The notes under the pieces: generated by a model | What the model was told of the DNA's origin: nothing | Seen by the model: only the letters and a program-made list of their open reading frames with translations | Databases searched by the model: none | In this document: piece after piece, positions 50,916-62,033 of the stretch | Numbering within the stretch: position 1 is the first letter of the stretch | Layout of the letters: each line of letters begins with the position of its first letter | Translations under genes and position numbers: made by a program | Assembly (NCBI RefSeq): GCF_021184045.1 | Contig: NZ_CP073710.1 | Coordinates: 1,436,685 to 1,500,684 of the forward strand | Direction: 5' to 3' | From: Methanococcoides orientis | Lineage (GTDB): Archaea; Halobacteriota; Methanosarcinia; Methanosarcinales; Methanosarcinaceae | Length of the DNA: 64,000 nt

Positions 50916-53560
50916 TATGCCACCTCCTTTCCCGTAACAGCCCTGACAACACGGTGTATTGCCTCAGGCTTACTGTAATCACTCTTAGTGGAGTCAATAC
51001 CATCTTCTCCATATTTGAACTGTACAATGACCCCTCTGGTCTCGCGTACAGATCGATCATACTGGACCTCAAGGTCCTGAAGTGCATTCACAAGACGCCT
51101 CTGCAGGTAACCTGACTGGGAAGTACGTACCGCAGTATCCACAAGACCTTCACGACCTCCAATTGCGTGGAAGAAGTATTCGGTCGGATTCAGTCCGCTC
51201 TTGTAACTTGCTTTGACGAAACCGTGTGCGTCTGCAGCAAGGTCACCCTTATAGAAGTGAGGTAATGTCCTTCCGGCATAGCCTCTTCTTATACGCTCAC
51301 CACGAACAGCCTGCTGTCCGACACAAGCAGCCATCTGAGTCAGGTTCAAAATCGAACCACGAGCACCAGACCTTGCCATGATAACCGCAGAGTTCTCCAG
51401 ACCAAGCTGGTTGTCAGCGATCCTACCAGTATCATCTCTTGCCTTACCAAGGGTCTGCATGATCCTCATTTCAATGGTCTCTGCAAGGGTCCTACCTGGT
51501 AATGGTTCAAGTTCCTTGGCCTCATATGCATTGATAAGTTTAGAGACCTCTTCTTCAGCATCCTTAAGCCTTGCTGCGATCTCGACCTTAGCATTTTTAG
51601 GAATATCCTCATCACTTATACCGAAACTCAGTCCGGTATACATTACACCCCTGATCGCAAGCCTTGTGAAATCATCTACGAACTTGGCACCAGCTGTAGC
51701 ACCAAATTCCTTGACCACCTTATCAAGGATAAGACCTTTGAAAGCGCCGATCGATTGTTCATCAATGGTACCCTGAAGCAATTCACCATCTTCGATAACA
51801 ACATAAGCGTCGTTTTCACATTCAGCCTTCTTACAAACTTCACATTTAAAACATACCTGTGCAGGGAACTCTACGTAAAGACCCTTAGGAAGGATCTGAC
51901 TGAAGATCTGCTTACCGTTCCAGTAAGGAGCACCATCTTCAAGATGTCCTGCAGGTTCTGGGAGCTCACGCAATTCAGACTTGCGGAGAAGTTCCAGTGC
52001 ATCATTCTTACTAATGAAATTCTCATTCCTTGTTAAAAGGAACAGACCTGAGATGTGGTCGTGAATACCACCTATGATCGGACCACCGAAACGTGGAGAT
52101 AGAATGTTCTCCTGCACCTGCATGAGAATGCTTGCCTCTGCGCGGGACTCCTCTGTCTGGAGTACGTGCATGTTCATCTCATCACCATCAAAATCAGCAT
52201 TGTATGGAGGACATACTGCAGGATTGAGCTTAAAGGTCTTACCAGGAAGTACCTTTATGCGGTGTGCCATGATACTCATCTTGTGAAGGGAAGGCTGCCT
52301 GTTGAACAGAACGATATCTCCATCCTGCATTTGCCTTTCAACTACCCATCCTGGCTCAAGTTTCTCAAGAAGTTCCTCAGTGTTGAGATCTGTCACCTTG
52401 ATACGGCGACCATCCTCACGAATAACATAGTTCGCACCCGGATGGACCTTCTTCCCACGACGGACATATTCCTTCATGAGCTCAAGGTTCCTGGAGATGA
52501 CCCTTACCGGGATAGTCATATGCTTTGCAATTTCAAAAGGCACGCCCACCTCATTTATACTAAGGTTAGGGTCAGGGGAAACTACCGTACGTGCAGAGAA
52601 ATTAACACGCTTACCGGACAGACTTCCCCTGAAACGTCCTTCTTTACCCTTAAGACGCTGGGTCAGTGTCTTCAGCGGTCTTCCTGACCTGTGCCTTGCA
52701 GGCGGTACACCTGAAACTTCATTGTCGAAATAAGTTGTAACGTGATATTGCAACAGCTCCCACAGATCCTCAATGATAAGCTGTGGAGCACCTGCATCCC
52801 TGTTCTCCTGGAAACGCTGGTTGATACGGATGATATCTACGAGCTTATGCGTCAGGTCATCCTCACTTCGCTGACCGGACTCAAGTGTAATGGAAGGTCT
52901 CACCGTTACCGGTGGAACCGGAAGTACGGTCAGTATCATCCATTCAGGCCGGGCAGTATCAGGGTTCATACCCATGACACGAATATCATCATCTGAGATA
53001 TTCTCGAACCTGTCACGGATCTCAGTAGGAGTAAGTTTGTGCCCATCTTCGATATACTCGCTTGGTTTCTCAAACTTGATATCGAGTTGTGCCTCACCAC
53101 AATATGGACAGACCTTAGGCTTTCTTGCCTCTTTGAAGACATCATTAATGACATCATCAGGAAGATGTCCCATATCCTTATACTTGGAAAGCTGTTCGAG
53201 GTACTCCCTCTTCTTGCCTTCCTCAAGCATCAGAGAACTGCATTTGCAACAAACTGAACGTAAAATCTTACGAATGGTCTTGTTAAAGCCTACATGTATC
53301 ACAGGGGCCACAAGTTCAATGTGACCGAAGTGACCAGGACATTCACCGGCGCGGCTTCCACAGCTCTTACATTTAAGACCCGGGTCAATAACACCAAGGC
53401 GCAGGTCCATCAGTCCCATATCGATAGGGTACCCGTCATCATCATAAGTGTCAGCAGTTATGATCGATGTGACACTCATCTTCCTGACTTCACGAGGAGA
53501 GATCAGACCGAATTTGATCGCACCGATCCTTTTTGGTATTGAAGGTATCATATTATCCAT
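50915..53560 (-). CDS. rpoA1: DNA-directed RNA polymerase subunit A'
   Basis: The 881-residue subunit holds the catalytic [13 protein letters not shown] loop and the N-terminal zinc site ([17 protein letters not shown]). I took the ATG at 53560 ([15 protein letters not shown]), which has GGTGAT four bases ahead; the frame also offers an ATG at 53572 and a GTG at 53575. It follows rpoB1 by 11 bp. Confidence 0.97.
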   Translation of the reverse strand: MDNMIPSIPKRIGAIKFGLISPREVRKMSVTSIITADTYDDDGYPIDMGLMDLRLGVIDPGLKCKSCGSRAGECPGHFGHIELVAPVIHVGFNKTIRKILRSVCCKCSSLMLEEGKKREYLEQLSKYKDMGHLPDDVINDVFKEARKPKVCPYCGEAQLDIKFEKPSEYIEDGHKLTPTEIRDRFENISDDDIRVMGMNPDTARPEWMILTVLPVPPVTVRPSITLESGQRSEDDLTHKLVDIIRINQRFQENRDAGAPQLIIEDLWELLQYHVTTYFDNEVSGVPPARHRSGRPLKTLTQRLKGKEGRFRGSLSGKRVNFSARTVVSPDPNLSINEVGVPFEIAKHMTIPVRVISRNLELMKEYVRRGKKVHPGANYVIREDGRRIKVTDLNTEELLEKLEPGWVVERQMQDGDIVLFNRQPSLHKMSIMAHRIKVLPGKTFKLNPAVCPPYNADFDGDEMNMHVLQTEESRAEASILMQVQENILSPRFGGPIIGGIHDHISGLFLLTRNENFISKNDALELLRKSELRELPEPAGHLEDGAPYWNGKQIFSQILPKGLYVEFPAQVCFKCEVCKKAECENDAYVVIEDGELLQGTIDEQSIGAFKGLILDKVVKEFGATAGAKFVDDFTRLAIRGVMYTGLSFGISDEDIPKNAKVEIAARLKDAEEEVSKLINAYEAKELEPLPGRTLAETIEMRIMQTLGKARDDTGRIADNQLGLENSAVIMARSGARGSILNLTQMAACVGQQAVRGERIRRGYAGRTLPHFYKGDLAADAHGFVKASYKSGLNPTEYFFHAIGGREGLVDTAVRTSQSGYLQRRLVNALQDLEVQYDRSVRETRGVIVQFKYGEDGIDSTKSDYSKPEAIHRVVRAVTGKEVA

Positions 53561-53571
53561 CTGTATCACCA

Positions 53572-55386
53572 TCACACTGCATCATCAAGTCTAAGTCTTG
53601 GAGCAACTCCCAGAGATTTGATCTCATCAAGGAGCAACTTGAAAGCATAGCTCATTTCTACCGGGTGAATATCTGTTTCCGCACCACAGTTCGAACAGTA
53701 CCTTATGTTGCGTGTCCTGTCAAAGGTAGCAACCATTCCACAGTGTCCACATACAAGCTCTACGACCTTGTCAGATTCATCAAGCAACCTTTCCTTCAGG
53801 GTCATTGCAGCACCGTGTCCGATCAGTACATCTCTTTCCATTTCACCAAACCTCAGACCACCCTCACGAGCACGTCCTTCTGTTGGCTGACGGGTCAATA
53901 CCTGTACAGGACCTCTGGACCTGGCGTGTATCTTTGATGCGACCATGTGATGCAGTTTCTGATAAAGGATCACACCTACGAACACATCTGCCTGGATCTT
54001 CTTTCCGGTTACACCATCAGAGAATACTTCCTTTCCTGTGTGTGAGAAACCATGTTTCTTCAGACCATCGCGAATGTCATCCTCGGTCTCACCTGAGAAA
54101 GCAGTTGCGTTAATGCGGTGACCTTCGATACAACCAACCTTACCCCCGATCATTTCAAGAACGTGAGCAACAGTCATACGTGAAGGGATTGCGTGTGGAT
54201 TAATAACAAGATCAGGAACCATACCGCCTTCAGTGAATGGCATATCCTGATATGGAACTATCAGACCGATAACTCCTTTCTGACCGTGTCTTGATGCAAA
54301 TTTGTCACCGATCTCAGGGATCCTCTGATCCCTTATCTTAACCTTTGTAAGACGGGTTCCGTTGATAGATTCTGTAAGAATGACAGTGTCAACGATGCCT
54401 TTCTCGTTGGAACGCATGGTAATTGCACTTTCCCTGCGCTGCTCAACAGTTATACCGAAATCAGACTGCTCTTCAAGGAACCTTGGAGGACTGGTCTTTC
54501 CGATAAGAACAGCGTTTGGACCTACAATGGTCTCAGGGTTCACAAGACCGTCAATGTCAAGGTTTGCATATGCCTCTGCACTGCGGGCACCCCTGAACTC
54601 AGAGTCAGGTATCTCGAACTTGTCTTCCTGCCCACCAGGGTAACGTCGTTCTTCTCCCTCGAATGTCCTCAGGAAGTGGCTCCTTCCGAGACCTCTCTGA
54701 ATGGAACCTTTGTTGAAAACAAGTGCATCCTCAATATTGTGACCTTCGTAGGACATAACAGCAACTACGAAGTTCTGCCCTGCAGGACGGTCATCAAAGT
54801 GAATTGACTCACATGTGTGAGTGCGTGTAAGTGCCTTTTGAGGATAGTGGAGTACGTGTGCACGTGTGTCTGGCCTAAGCTTGATGTTAGAGGTGGATAC
54901 TCCAATACACTGCTTGATCATCGCTGCACCCATTGTGTTCCTCGGAGAAGCATTGTGTTCCGGATATGGGACCATACCGGTACAGATACCAAGGATCAGT
55001 GAAGGGTCGATCTCAAGATGAGTGTGATTTGGAGTAAGGTCCTCTTCGTAAAGACCAATGAAAGCATTCTCCTCTTCTTCAGCATCCAGATACTCAACAC
55101 ATCCCTGCCCTACAAGATCAAGGAATGATATTTCACCGGCATTTAGTTTCTCTACATGTTCACCTGTGACCAGAGGAACTCCATCTTCTACGACGATGAC
55201 CGGCCTTCTGGCACGACCCATGTCGGAACTGATGATAACTTCATGAATGTCCTCATAAAGAGTTACATTCAGCTGACTGGAGAGCATACCATTACGGCGC
55301 TGCTTCCTTATGTCTGCGACCAGCTCTACCGGATTGTTATGTGTTCCGATAAGTTCCCCATCAAGGAAGACCTTTGCTTCAGTCAT
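53572..55386 (-). CDS. rpoB1: DNA-directed RNA polymerase subunit B'
   Basis: The 604-residue subunit is the C-terminal half of the second largest polymerase subunit. It has [27 protein letters not shown] in the active-centre region and a zinc ribbon (CGHCG and CSNCG). Its ATG overlaps the rpoB2 stop (TAATG). The split B subunit is characteristic of methanogens and Archaeoglobus. Confidence 0.98.
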   Translation of the reverse strand: MTEAKVFLDGELIGTHNNPVELVADIRKQRRNGMLSSQLNVTLYEDIHEVIISSDMGRARRPVIVVEDGVPLVTGEHVEKLNAGEISFLDLVGQGCVEYLDAEEEENAFIGLYEEDLTPNHTHLEIDPSLILGICTGMVPYPEHNASPRNTMGAAMIKQCIGVSTSNIKLRPDTRAHVLHYPQKALTRTHTCESIHFDDRPAGQNFVVAVMSYEGHNIEDALVFNKGSIQRGLGRSHFLRTFEGEERRYPGGQEDKFEIPDSEFRGARSAEAYANLDIDGLVNPETIVGPNAVLIGKTSPPRFLEEQSDFGITVEQRRESAITMRSNEKGIVDTVILTESINGTRLTKVKIRDQRIPEIGDKFASRHGQKGVIGLIVPYQDMPFTEGGMVPDLVINPHAIPSRMTVAHVLEMIGGKVGCIEGHRINATAFSGETEDDIRDGLKKHGFSHTGKEVFSDGVTGKKIQADVFVGVILYQKLHHMVASKIHARSRGPVQVLTRQPTEGRAREGGLRFGEMERDVLIGHGAAMTLKERLLDESDKVVELVCGHCGMVATFDRTRNIRYCSNCGAETDIHPVEMSYAFKLLLDEIKSLGVAPRLRLDDAV

Positions 55387-56975
55387 TAAAGAACCTCCTC
55401 TGGTTTATCATCGCCGATAGGATCAGCGTTCTCATCCATAATATCATGATATTCAACCTCTGGTTTTACAGTCTCTTCAGGTGCTATATCAAGCTCCTCT
55501 GCATAGACCGCATCAACGGAGTAATCAAGCACCTTCTCAGGGACATATAATTCAACAGGAGCAACTCCAACTCCATAAAGGATGTTCTTGATAGCATCAA
55601 TCTCTTCAGCACCTGTAGAGAGTTCGACCATCTGGGCAAAGTTCTTTACAAGACCACAGTTTGGACCTTCAGGAGTCTCTGACGGACAAAGACGACCCCA
55701 CTGAGTTGGGTGCAGATCACGGGCCTCGAAGTGAGGTTGTGCCCTTGACAATGGTGATATCACACGTCTTAAGTGAGACAGAGTGGAAATATAGTCAGTA
55801 CGATCAAGCAACTGTGAAACACCACTTCTTCCACCTACCCAGTTACCTGTAGCAAGAGGGTGCTGCAGACGGTCAGTAAGTACATCTGCACGAACAAGAG
55901 TGGCTACGTTCAGTTCCCTGTTTCTCATGTTAGCTCTCTCGAGCTGGTATTTTACATCGCGTGCAAGACGGTTGAATGCTACCCTGAACAGATCTTCCAT
56001 CAGGTCACCTGTAAGTTTCAACCTCTTGTTAGAATAGTGATCCTTGTCATCGCCGGCTCGCCTTCCGAGAGCAAGCTCGAAGCAGGATTCTGCCATCCTT
56101 CCAAGGAAGTGAGCTTTTGCGATCCTGTCTGCAGGATCATTACCAAGGTGAGGGAGCAGATAACGATCAATTACGTAATTTGCACGCTTCATCTGGTATT
56201 CCCTTGCCTGGCCTGAAGCAACACGACCACCGATCTTCTCAATAGCATCCTCGATGGTGTCCACTTCGGCTTCCTCAAGGTTCTCGAACATGAACTTCAT
56301 GATCTCCTGGTCGGTAGAGACAACCTTCACAACATCCTCATCAGTCTCAATTCCAAGAGCACGTATCAGTGTGATGAAGTTTATACGACCGGATATGGAT
56401 GGGAAAGACACTTCCAGAAGAGATTTACGTCCTCTTTCCACAACTACCAGAGCTCTGTAACCTCTTCTCTGAGAGAATACTTTTGCAACCTCGATAGTAT
56501 CACCGTAACGCTCACCGAACTCGGCAAGTATCTTGTTAGGTGCAAGGTCCTCGAGGGTCATTACAACACGCTCGGTACCATTTACGATGAAATATCCTCC
56601 CGGATCAAGCGGATCCTCACCATGTTGGATCATTTCAGTATCATTTATGCCAACAAGGTTACAGATATCCGATTTGATCATTACAGGAAGCTGTCCGATC
56701 TTGGCTTCCCTTGGTTCTTGTTCCTCACCATTCTGTACAACAGACATCTCCAGGAAAAGGGGAGCTGAATAAGAAAGGTTACGTAACCTTCCTTCGTTTG
56801 GATACAATTTCTCAATTGCACCGTCAGCTTCCTTAACTACCGGATTTTCCACCCTTATCTTACCAAGTTTTACATAGATATCTTCAAGATCTGTCTCGAT
56901 TATACCCTGCTCATCAATGATCTTCTGGAGACCAGATCTGGTGAACTTGTTGTAAGAGTCAATGTGATGCTGCAC
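55386..56975 (-). CDS. rpoB2: DNA-directed RNA polymerase subunit B''
   Basis: The coordinates begin at the first standard start, a GTG at 56975, and give 529 residues with typical B'' motifs ([51 protein letters not shown]). The frame upstream stays open for 18 more codons reading [18 protein letters not shown], which looks like the conserved family N-terminus. There is no ATG, GTG or TTG before it, only ATC at 57029, placed five bases after GGTG. The real start is therefore probably upstream at a non-standard codon. rpoB1 follows by overlap. Confidence 0.95.
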   Translation of the reverse strand: MQHHIDSYNKFTRSGLQKIIDEQGIIETDLEDIYVKLGKIRVENPVVKEADGAIEKLYPNEGRLRNLSYSAPLFLEMSVVQNGEEQEPREAKIGQLPVMIKSDICNLVGINDTEMIQHGEDPLDPGGYFIVNGTERVVMTLEDLAPNKILAEFGERYGDTIEVAKVFSQRRGYRALVVVERGRKSLLEVSFPSISGRINFITLIRALGIETDEDVVKVVSTDQEIMKFMFENLEEAEVDTIEDAIEKIGGRVASGQAREYQMKRANYVIDRYLLPHLGNDPADRIAKAHFLGRMAESCFELALGRRAGDDKDHYSNKRLKLTGDLMEDLFRVAFNRLARDVKYQLERANMRNRELNVATLVRADVLTDRLQHPLATGNWVGGRSGVSQLLDRTDYISTLSHLRRVISPLSRAQPHFEARDLHPTQWGRLCPSETPEGPNCGLVKNFAQMVELSTGAEEIDAIKNILYGVGVAPVELYVPEKVLDYSVDAVYAEELDIAPEETVKPEVEYHDIMDENADPIGDDKPEEVL

Positions 56976-57216
56976 AATCTTGTCCTTTGTGAAATAGGCC
57001 TCTGATAGTATGCTTGTATCTAATGCGATGATAGCACCCTCTTTTAGTTAATTGGATATTTAAGAGAAATAAAGCGATTATGATCATTAGTAGCGTTCAA
57101 TAGGATGAACACAGTATTGACTAGACCGGCCGTAATATGGGAAATGTGCATTATACTGCGGCCAAAAAAAGTACGTAAAAAATAAACGAAATGCCTCAAA
57201 TTTGAAAACCTCGTGT

Positions 57217-57453
57217 TCACTCTATTACATATCTGTAATACAGTGCTTCACCTGCAGTCTGACTTTTGCGAGTGATCTTAACAACATCACCAGGCACCGC
57301 ATCAATCTCCTGTGCAATAGGATCGGTTACTTTTAATTTAGGCAACTGCTCCCTCTCTACATTAAAGTGCTTCAGGACAGTCCTTAATTCATCCTCATCC
57401 ATAATCTCATGATTGGGGATCAATTCGTGGTCAAGCAGGCTGAACTTACTCAA
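57217..57453 (-). CDS. rpoH: DNA-directed RNA polymerase subunit H (Rpb5-like)
   Basis: The 78-residue protein is the short archaeal H subunit, with LIPNHEIMDEDE, KLKVTDPIAQEI and GDVVKITRKSQTAGEALYYR. It heads the polymerase cluster. AGGAG precedes the ATG. A 240-bp gap to rpoB2 carries two T-runs on the minus strand (57164-57170, 57177-57182) and an A/T box before rpoB2, so rpoH may partly terminate before a second promoter. Confidence 0.97.
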   Translation of the reverse strand: MSKFSLLDHELIPNHEIMDEDELRTVLKHFNVEREQLPKLKVTDPIAQEIDAVPGDVVKITRKSQTAGEALYYRYVIE

Positions 57454-57501
57454 ATTTACTCCTCCTTAAAAATATGCAAGCAATTATTCCAGGATTGCTG
57501 G

Positions 57502-57575
57502 CGGGCTCGTAGGGATTTGAACCCTAGGCCGTCTGGTTAAAAGCCAGACGCTCTGCCTGACTAAGCTACGAGCCC
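57502..57575 (-). tRNA. tRNA-Lys (TTT anticodon)
   Basis: A 74-nt cloverleaf on the minus strand: acceptor GGGCTCG/CGAGCCC, anticodon stem GTCTGG/CCAGAC around CTTTTAA (anticodon TTT, U33 present), and T-arm CTAGG-GTTCAAA-TCCCTA-like. The discriminator is G and CCA is not encoded. It lies 48 bp upstream of rpoH. Confidence 0.93.
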
Positions 57576-57990
57576 ATGACGATACATAGTACGAGTGCCA
57601 CATATTGCACGCCTCGTACGACGGCACAAAGAGGGACTAATACTATTTAAGGATTTCTATGAAACTGCCTTTGCATTTTGTTATTGCCCCATAAACAATA
57701 TAGAGATATAAAAGATATAGGATTGTATCAATGATCAGGCATGCAGTAGTTCAATACATATATATAATATAATTTCGGACTTTTACAAAGTTACAAGTCG
57801 GGATCAAGTAAGCAAAATAATACCGCATCCTTTTTTTTATAATTAGGCAATTTATACCACTAACGCATCATACCCCACGAATGGACATATGCACTTCTTT
57901 ATTCCAACCATGTTTATAAAATTTTTAAAGATTGTAAGCCAGATTCAAAAATGAAGGGAAAACACCATCATAAAAAATAATGCAGGACAA
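57576..57990. other. Intergenic stretch with tRNA-Lys promoter and leader repeats
   Basis: No gene is seen in these 415 bases. On the minus strand TTAAATAG (about 57640) is a likely box A for tRNA-Lys. Downstream in the expected leader, two interleaved inverted repeats occur (GTGCC/GGCAC and GTACGAG/CTCGTAC, within 57589-57626). The rest is A/T-rich, with several A/T runs that may terminate ahcY. Confidence 0.5.
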
Positions 57991-59226
57991 TTATGTCCCG
58001 CACTCCCAGCCTTCCATGTATTCGGTCTGGTGGGATTCAAGTTCATCGATCTCTATTCCGAGTGACTTAAGCTTTAACTCAGCAACATAAATGTCAAGAT
58101 CACGAGGAACAGGATGTACACCAGCATCCAACTTGTTATCAGCGATGTACTTAACGCACTGTGCCTGGTTTGCGAAGCTCATGTCCATGACCTCTGCAGG
58201 ATGCCCGTCACCTGCTGCAAGGTTCACAAGCCTTCCATCAGCAAGTACATTGATCTTCCTGCCTGCAACACGGTACTCCTTGATGTTATTCCTGACAATA
58301 TTGATAGAATCTGCCATAGCTGTGAGCTCTTCAAGGTTGATCTCCACATTGAAGTGACCGGAGTTTGCAAGAATTGCACCATCCTTCATAACTTCAAAAT
58401 GCTTTCTTGTAAGGACATCCACGTTACCAGTAGTTGTCACAAATATATCACCATACTTTGCAGCTTCTGTCATTGACATTACACGGTGACCATCCATACG
58501 TGCCTCGAGTGCCCTTATAGGATCGATCTCGGTCACAACGACATCTGCACCAAGTCCGGATGCGCGCATTGCTGCACCCTTTCCACACCAGCCATATCCA
58601 CCGATAACAACGGTCTTACCTGCAACAAGCAGATTGGTTGTCCTCATGATACCATCCCAGGAAGACTGGCCGGTACCATAGCGGTTATCGAAAAGGAACT
58701 TGGTCATTGCGTCATTGACAGCAATTACCGGCATCTTCAGGGCGCCATCCTTTTCCATTGCCTTGAGCCGGTGGATACCAGTAGTGGTTTCCTCACAGCC
58801 ACCAAGGATCCCAGGAAGCAGGTCCTGACGTTCAGTGTGAAGCTTGAAAATAAGATCTGCACCATCATCAATAGTGATGTCAGGTTTCATATCAAGTACT
58901 TTGTCAATGGCTTCATAATATTCATCGCCACAGCAATCGTATTTAGCATAACAATCAATGTTGTCCCTTGTATTGAGAGCAGCTGAGACATCATCCTGTG
59001 TACTCAGTGGATTGCAGCCGGTAATAGCTACTTCCGCACCACCTATTGCAAGGGTCTCAACAAGAGCAGCAGTCTTTGCCTCGACATGAAGCGCCATTGC
59101 GATCTTATGCCCTTTAAGAGGCTGCTCGCGCTCAAAGTTCTCCCGGATAATAGATAGCACAGGCATGTGATTACGCACCCAGCCGATCTTCATATCACCG
59201 GATTCTATCAGTTCTTTTTCACTCAT
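57991..59226 (-). CDS. ahcY: Adenosylhomocysteinase (S-adenosylhomocysteine hydrolase)
   Basis: The 411-residue enzyme splits S-adenosylhomocysteine into homocysteine and adenosine. It has the NAD-binding loop GGYGWCGKGAAMR, the active-site segment DNRYGTGQSSWDGI and the C-terminal YMEGWECGT. GGAG precedes the ATG, and an A/T box (59251-59260) lies about 30 bases upstream. The next gene upstream is an SAH/deoxyadenosine deaminase ending 69 bp away, so two routes of SAH disposal are encoded together. Confidence 0.95.
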   Translation of the reverse strand: MSEKELIESGDMKIGWVRNHMPVLSIIRENFEREQPLKGHKIAMALHVEAKTAALVETLAIGGAEVAITGCNPLSTQDDVSAALNTRDNIDCYAKYDCCGDEYYEAIDKVLDMKPDITIDDGADLIFKLHTERQDLLPGILGGCEETTTGIHRLKAMEKDGALKMPVIAVNDAMTKFLFDNRYGTGQSSWDGIMRTTNLLVAGKTVVIGGYGWCGKGAAMRASGLGADVVVTEIDPIRALEARMDGHRVMSMTEAAKYGDIFVTTTGNVDVLTRKHFEVMKDGAILANSGHFNVEINLEELTAMADSINIVRNNIKEYRVAGRKINVLADGRLVNLAAGDGHPAEVMDMSFANQAQCVKYIADNKLDAGVHPVPRDLDIYVAELKLKSLGIEIDELESHQTEYMEGWECGT

Positions 59227-59294
59227 ATTCGAATCTCCAATTTAAAGCGTAAAATATAATTTAATATGAACAATGTAATTGAACAAATGACAAA

Positions 59295-60599
59295 TCATTT
59301 CTTCGCATCCACGCGGGACATAAGTTTCTCTGCTGCATCCCGACCCTCATCGATGACCTTCTGCTCATCCATGCAAAGTACTTTGTAACCATCCATAAGC
59401 ACTTTACCATTTACAATGGTAGTTCTCACATCACTGCTACCAGCCGAGTACACAAGGTGAGAAGGAACATCATACAAGGGATTCAAATGTGCTTTGTTCA
59501 TGTCAACAATAATAACATCTGCATTATAACCTTTCCTTATCATCCCGCTGTTAATACCCAGTGCCTTTGCGCCGTTGACCGTAGCCATCTCAAGCACCTG
59601 CCTTGCAGGAAGTGCCATCGGATCCATAGTATCAACTTTCTGGAGCAAAGCCGCAGTCTTCATCTCCTCGAACATGCCAAGATTATTGTTGGAAGCGCAT
59701 CCATCGGTTCCAAGACAGACGTTCGCTCCGCGATCGAGCAACTTCGTAACAGGAGCAATACCTGATGCCAGCTTCATATTGCTTACAGGATTATGTGAAA
59801 TATTGACATTATTGTTACGGAGAATATCCATATCACCATCAGAGAGCCATACACAGTGTGCAGCAAGGACATCAGGACCAAAGAAATCGATCTCATCCAG
59901 CATGTTCACAGAACACATACCATACTGATCTTTCATCTGGTTCAGTTCAGCTTCGGTCTCAAGGACATGGATGTGGATCTTTGCATTGTCCTCAGTTGCC
60001 TGCTCCCTTACCTTCGTAAGGAACTCCTTTGAGCAGGTATTTGGAGCATGCGGACCATACATGGCAGATATCCTGCCATCGGCTTTCCCGTCCCACTCAT
60101 TAATGAATGCTTTGCCTTTCTTCAGCTCAGTCTTGCCTTTTTCTTCATCCCATAGCTCGATCATACCATAGGACAGGGCAGCACGAAGGCCTGAACCTTC
60201 AACCACCTTTCCAACCTCTTCCATGAAGAAGTACATATCAGCAAACGCAATGGTCCCGCTTTTGACCATTTCAAGGCATGCAAGACGAGTTCCTGCATAA
60301 ACATCAGAAGCTGTCAGTTCAGCTTCTGCCGGCCAGATATGGTTCTCGAGCCAGTCAGAAAGAGCAAGATCATCAGCATACCCTCTGAAAAGTGTCATTC
60401 CTGCATGGGTGTGAGTGTTCACAAAACCAGGCATCACCACGCTGCCCTGCGCATCTATTACAGTATCAGCAGTCTCCTCTGTATTTTCACATACATCCGC
60501 GATCCTGCCATCTTCTATAACAACAACACCATTCCTGATGTTCTCCAACGAAGGATCCATCGTCAGAATATAACCGTTCTTTATTATGATATCAGCCAT
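59295..60599 (-). CDS. dadD: 5'-deoxyadenosine/MTA/S-adenosylhomocysteine deaminase
   Basis: The 434-residue amidohydrolase has the zinc motif NTHTHAGMTLFRG, then the family stretches IHIHVLETEAE, AAHCVWLSD and LGTDGCASNN, which match the MtaD/DadD group. In Methanocaldococcus the relative deaminates 5'-deoxyadenosine, SAH and methylthioadenosine. Here it would convert SAM-derived nucleosides to inosine products. It sits upstream of ahcY in the same direction. Confidence 0.9.
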   Translation of the reverse strand: MADIIIKNGYILTMDPSLENIRNGVVVIEDGRIADVCENTEETADTVIDAQGSVVMPGFVNTHTHAGMTLFRGYADDLALSDWLENHIWPAEAELTASDVYAGTRLACLEMVKSGTIAFADMYFFMEEVGKVVEGSGLRAALSYGMIELWDEEKGKTELKKGKAFINEWDGKADGRISAMYGPHAPNTCSKEFLTKVREQATEDNAKIHIHVLETEAELNQMKDQYGMCSVNMLDEIDFFGPDVLAAHCVWLSDGDMDILRNNNVNISHNPVSNMKLASGIAPVTKLLDRGANVCLGTDGCASNNNLGMFEEMKTAALLQKVDTMDPMALPARQVLEMATVNGAKALGINSGMIRKGYNADVIIVDMNKAHLNPLYDVPSHLVYSAGSSDVRTTIVNGKVLMDGYKVLCMDEQKVIDEGRDAAEKLMSRVDAKK

Positions 60600-60616
60600 T
60601 ATGACACCTGTAAATG

Positions 60617-61264
60617 TTATCGTAAGGACGTCTCGTCCTCCAATGCATTAAGATATTGATGCATTATCTTAAGCCTATCCTCTGCGACCTCTCTTGCAGC
60701 GGCAGTATTTAATCTGTTTATTATTTTAAAAGGTTTCATTTCCATATACTCAGCAAAGCCATCCAGAGGATCTTCTGCATATGCATTCTTTGAAGAGCTC
60801 TTCTCCACTCCGCTGGCATGCTTCAAACATCGTAATGCACCCATGGACATCACTGCCCTGAATATACCAATAGCACCAAGCGCGTCGATACGATCCGCAT
60901 CCTGCAATATCCGACCTTCAAGAGATTCCGCTTTATGCCCACGGCTGAACCTGTGAGTCCTTATGCAGGATACCACGTGGTCGATCGTGGAACTATCCAA
61001 ACCTTCACTAAAAAGAAAATCGCGGGCGATCTCTGAACTGTATTCAGCATGGTCGCCACCCTCCCGGTGCTCTCTGACAACACCCACATCATGAAGCAAA
61101 GATGCAAGCCTGATGACCTGAAGGTCACCGCCTTCCTTTGCCTGTATCTTCATACAAGTGGATTCCACACGTTCAATGTGTGACATCTCATGAGAACTCG
61201 GTTCATCGGCAAGCATGCCTGCAACAAATTCCCGAGTCCTGTCGATCAGATCCATGAGATACAT
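60617..61264 (-). CDS. HD-domain phosphohydrolase
   Basis: The 215-residue protein has the metal pattern of the HD superfamily: HIERV (first His), LLHDVGV (His-Asp pair) and ILQDADRIDALG (late Asp). Members act on phosphate esters of nucleotides or similar molecules; its substrate is unknown. The ATG at 61264 overlaps the stop of the phosphopantothenate synthetase gene (TGATG). It ends 17 bp before the deaminase start, so the deaminase may belong to the same transcript. Confidence 0.85.
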   Translation of the reverse strand: MYLMDLIDRTREFVAGMLADEPSSHEMSHIERVESTCMKIQAKEGGDLQVIRLASLLHDVGVVREHREGGDHAEYSSEIARDFLFSEGLDSSTIDHVVSCIRTHRFSRGHKAESLEGRILQDADRIDALGAIGIFRAVMSMGALRCLKHASGVEKSSSKNAYAEDPLDGFAEYMEMKPFKIINRLNTAAAREVAEDRLKIMHQYLNALEDETSLR

Positions 61265-62016
61265 CACGTATCTGAAAGTTCTTCAAGTTTTCTTATCATC
61301 TGCCGTACTGCATCAGAAAGTGTACAGGAATTGTCATATTCACTGACCATTTTTCGTAGTTCAGCCTCATCAAGCCCTTTCAGCTCAGAGGAGAGGACGA
61401 TCATATTGTCCACAGCACGGACCACGTTATCCACAATGGTCACTGTGGCAGTACGGGATGTCCGTGATAGCGGATTAAGGTCGATCGTGATAACACTTTT
61501 ACCCATACCCACAAGCGCCTGACATCGGTCACCATCCTCAAGAGGAACAAGTACCACATCTGCATTGTAGATACCTTCATTGTCCACGATCGCCCTGCTG
61601 TGTTGCAATTCAAGACGGGCATCAGCCTTACTTCCAAGAACCTCTGATGCACCGTTGTCTTTAAGGTGGTCGATTATCCGGTTGACACGCTCCTCAGTCC
61701 TGTGGAACAGATTCACCTCAAGAGGTGCACCTGTCACTTCAGAGAGCTTTACAAGAGAATCGGGAACAAGTGCAGCAGCATTGCCATTCACCGATAGTAC
61801 CGGTCGCTCTGCAAGGAGCAACATGGCAACACTAACTTTCTCTGCCAAAAGAGCAGAGGCAGTGGTCTGCTCACCGGACAGGTAATCGAAGCATTCGCCC
61901 CGACCCTGTGCAACCAGACCCTGCTGACTTGTTATTCCCAGTTTGACACCTTCGACTATCTTCTCCCTTGTTAAGAGAGAAGCATATCTCGGATGATCTT
62001 TCGGGATCTCGCTCAT
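61264..62016 (-). CDS. 4-phosphopantoate--beta-alanine ligase (archaeal phosphopantothenate synthetase)
   Basis: The 250-residue protein begins MSEIPKDHPRYASLLTREKI and has GITSQQGLVAQGRGE, VNGNAAALVP and TIDLNPLSRTSRTATVTIVDN, the hallmarks of the archaeal family that joins phosphopantoate to beta-alanine. It replaces bacterial PanC in coenzyme A synthesis. I took the ATG at 62016; the frame opens at a TTG (62037). Pantoate kinase, the preceding step, is encoded 1.1 kb upstream in the same run. Confidence 0.92.
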   Translation of the reverse strand: MSEIPKDHPRYASLLTREKIVEGVKLGITSQQGLVAQGRGECFDYLSGEQTTASALLAEKVSVAMLLLAERPVLSVNGNAAALVPDSLVKLSEVTGAPLEVNLFHRTEERVNRIIDHLKDNGASEVLGSKADARLELQHSRAIVDNEGIYNADVVLVPLEDGDRCQALVGMGKSVITIDLNPLSRTSRTATVTIVDNVVRAVDNMIVLSSELKGLDEAELRKMVSEYDNSCTLSDAVRQMIRKLEELSDT

Positions 62017-62033
62017 ATTACATACCGCACTGA

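Noticed and set aside
57128..57163. GGCCG/CGGCC hairpin between rpoH and rpoB2 as a terminator
   Set aside because: On the transcribed strand the T-run lies before the hairpin, not after it; the T-runs alone are the more likely signal.
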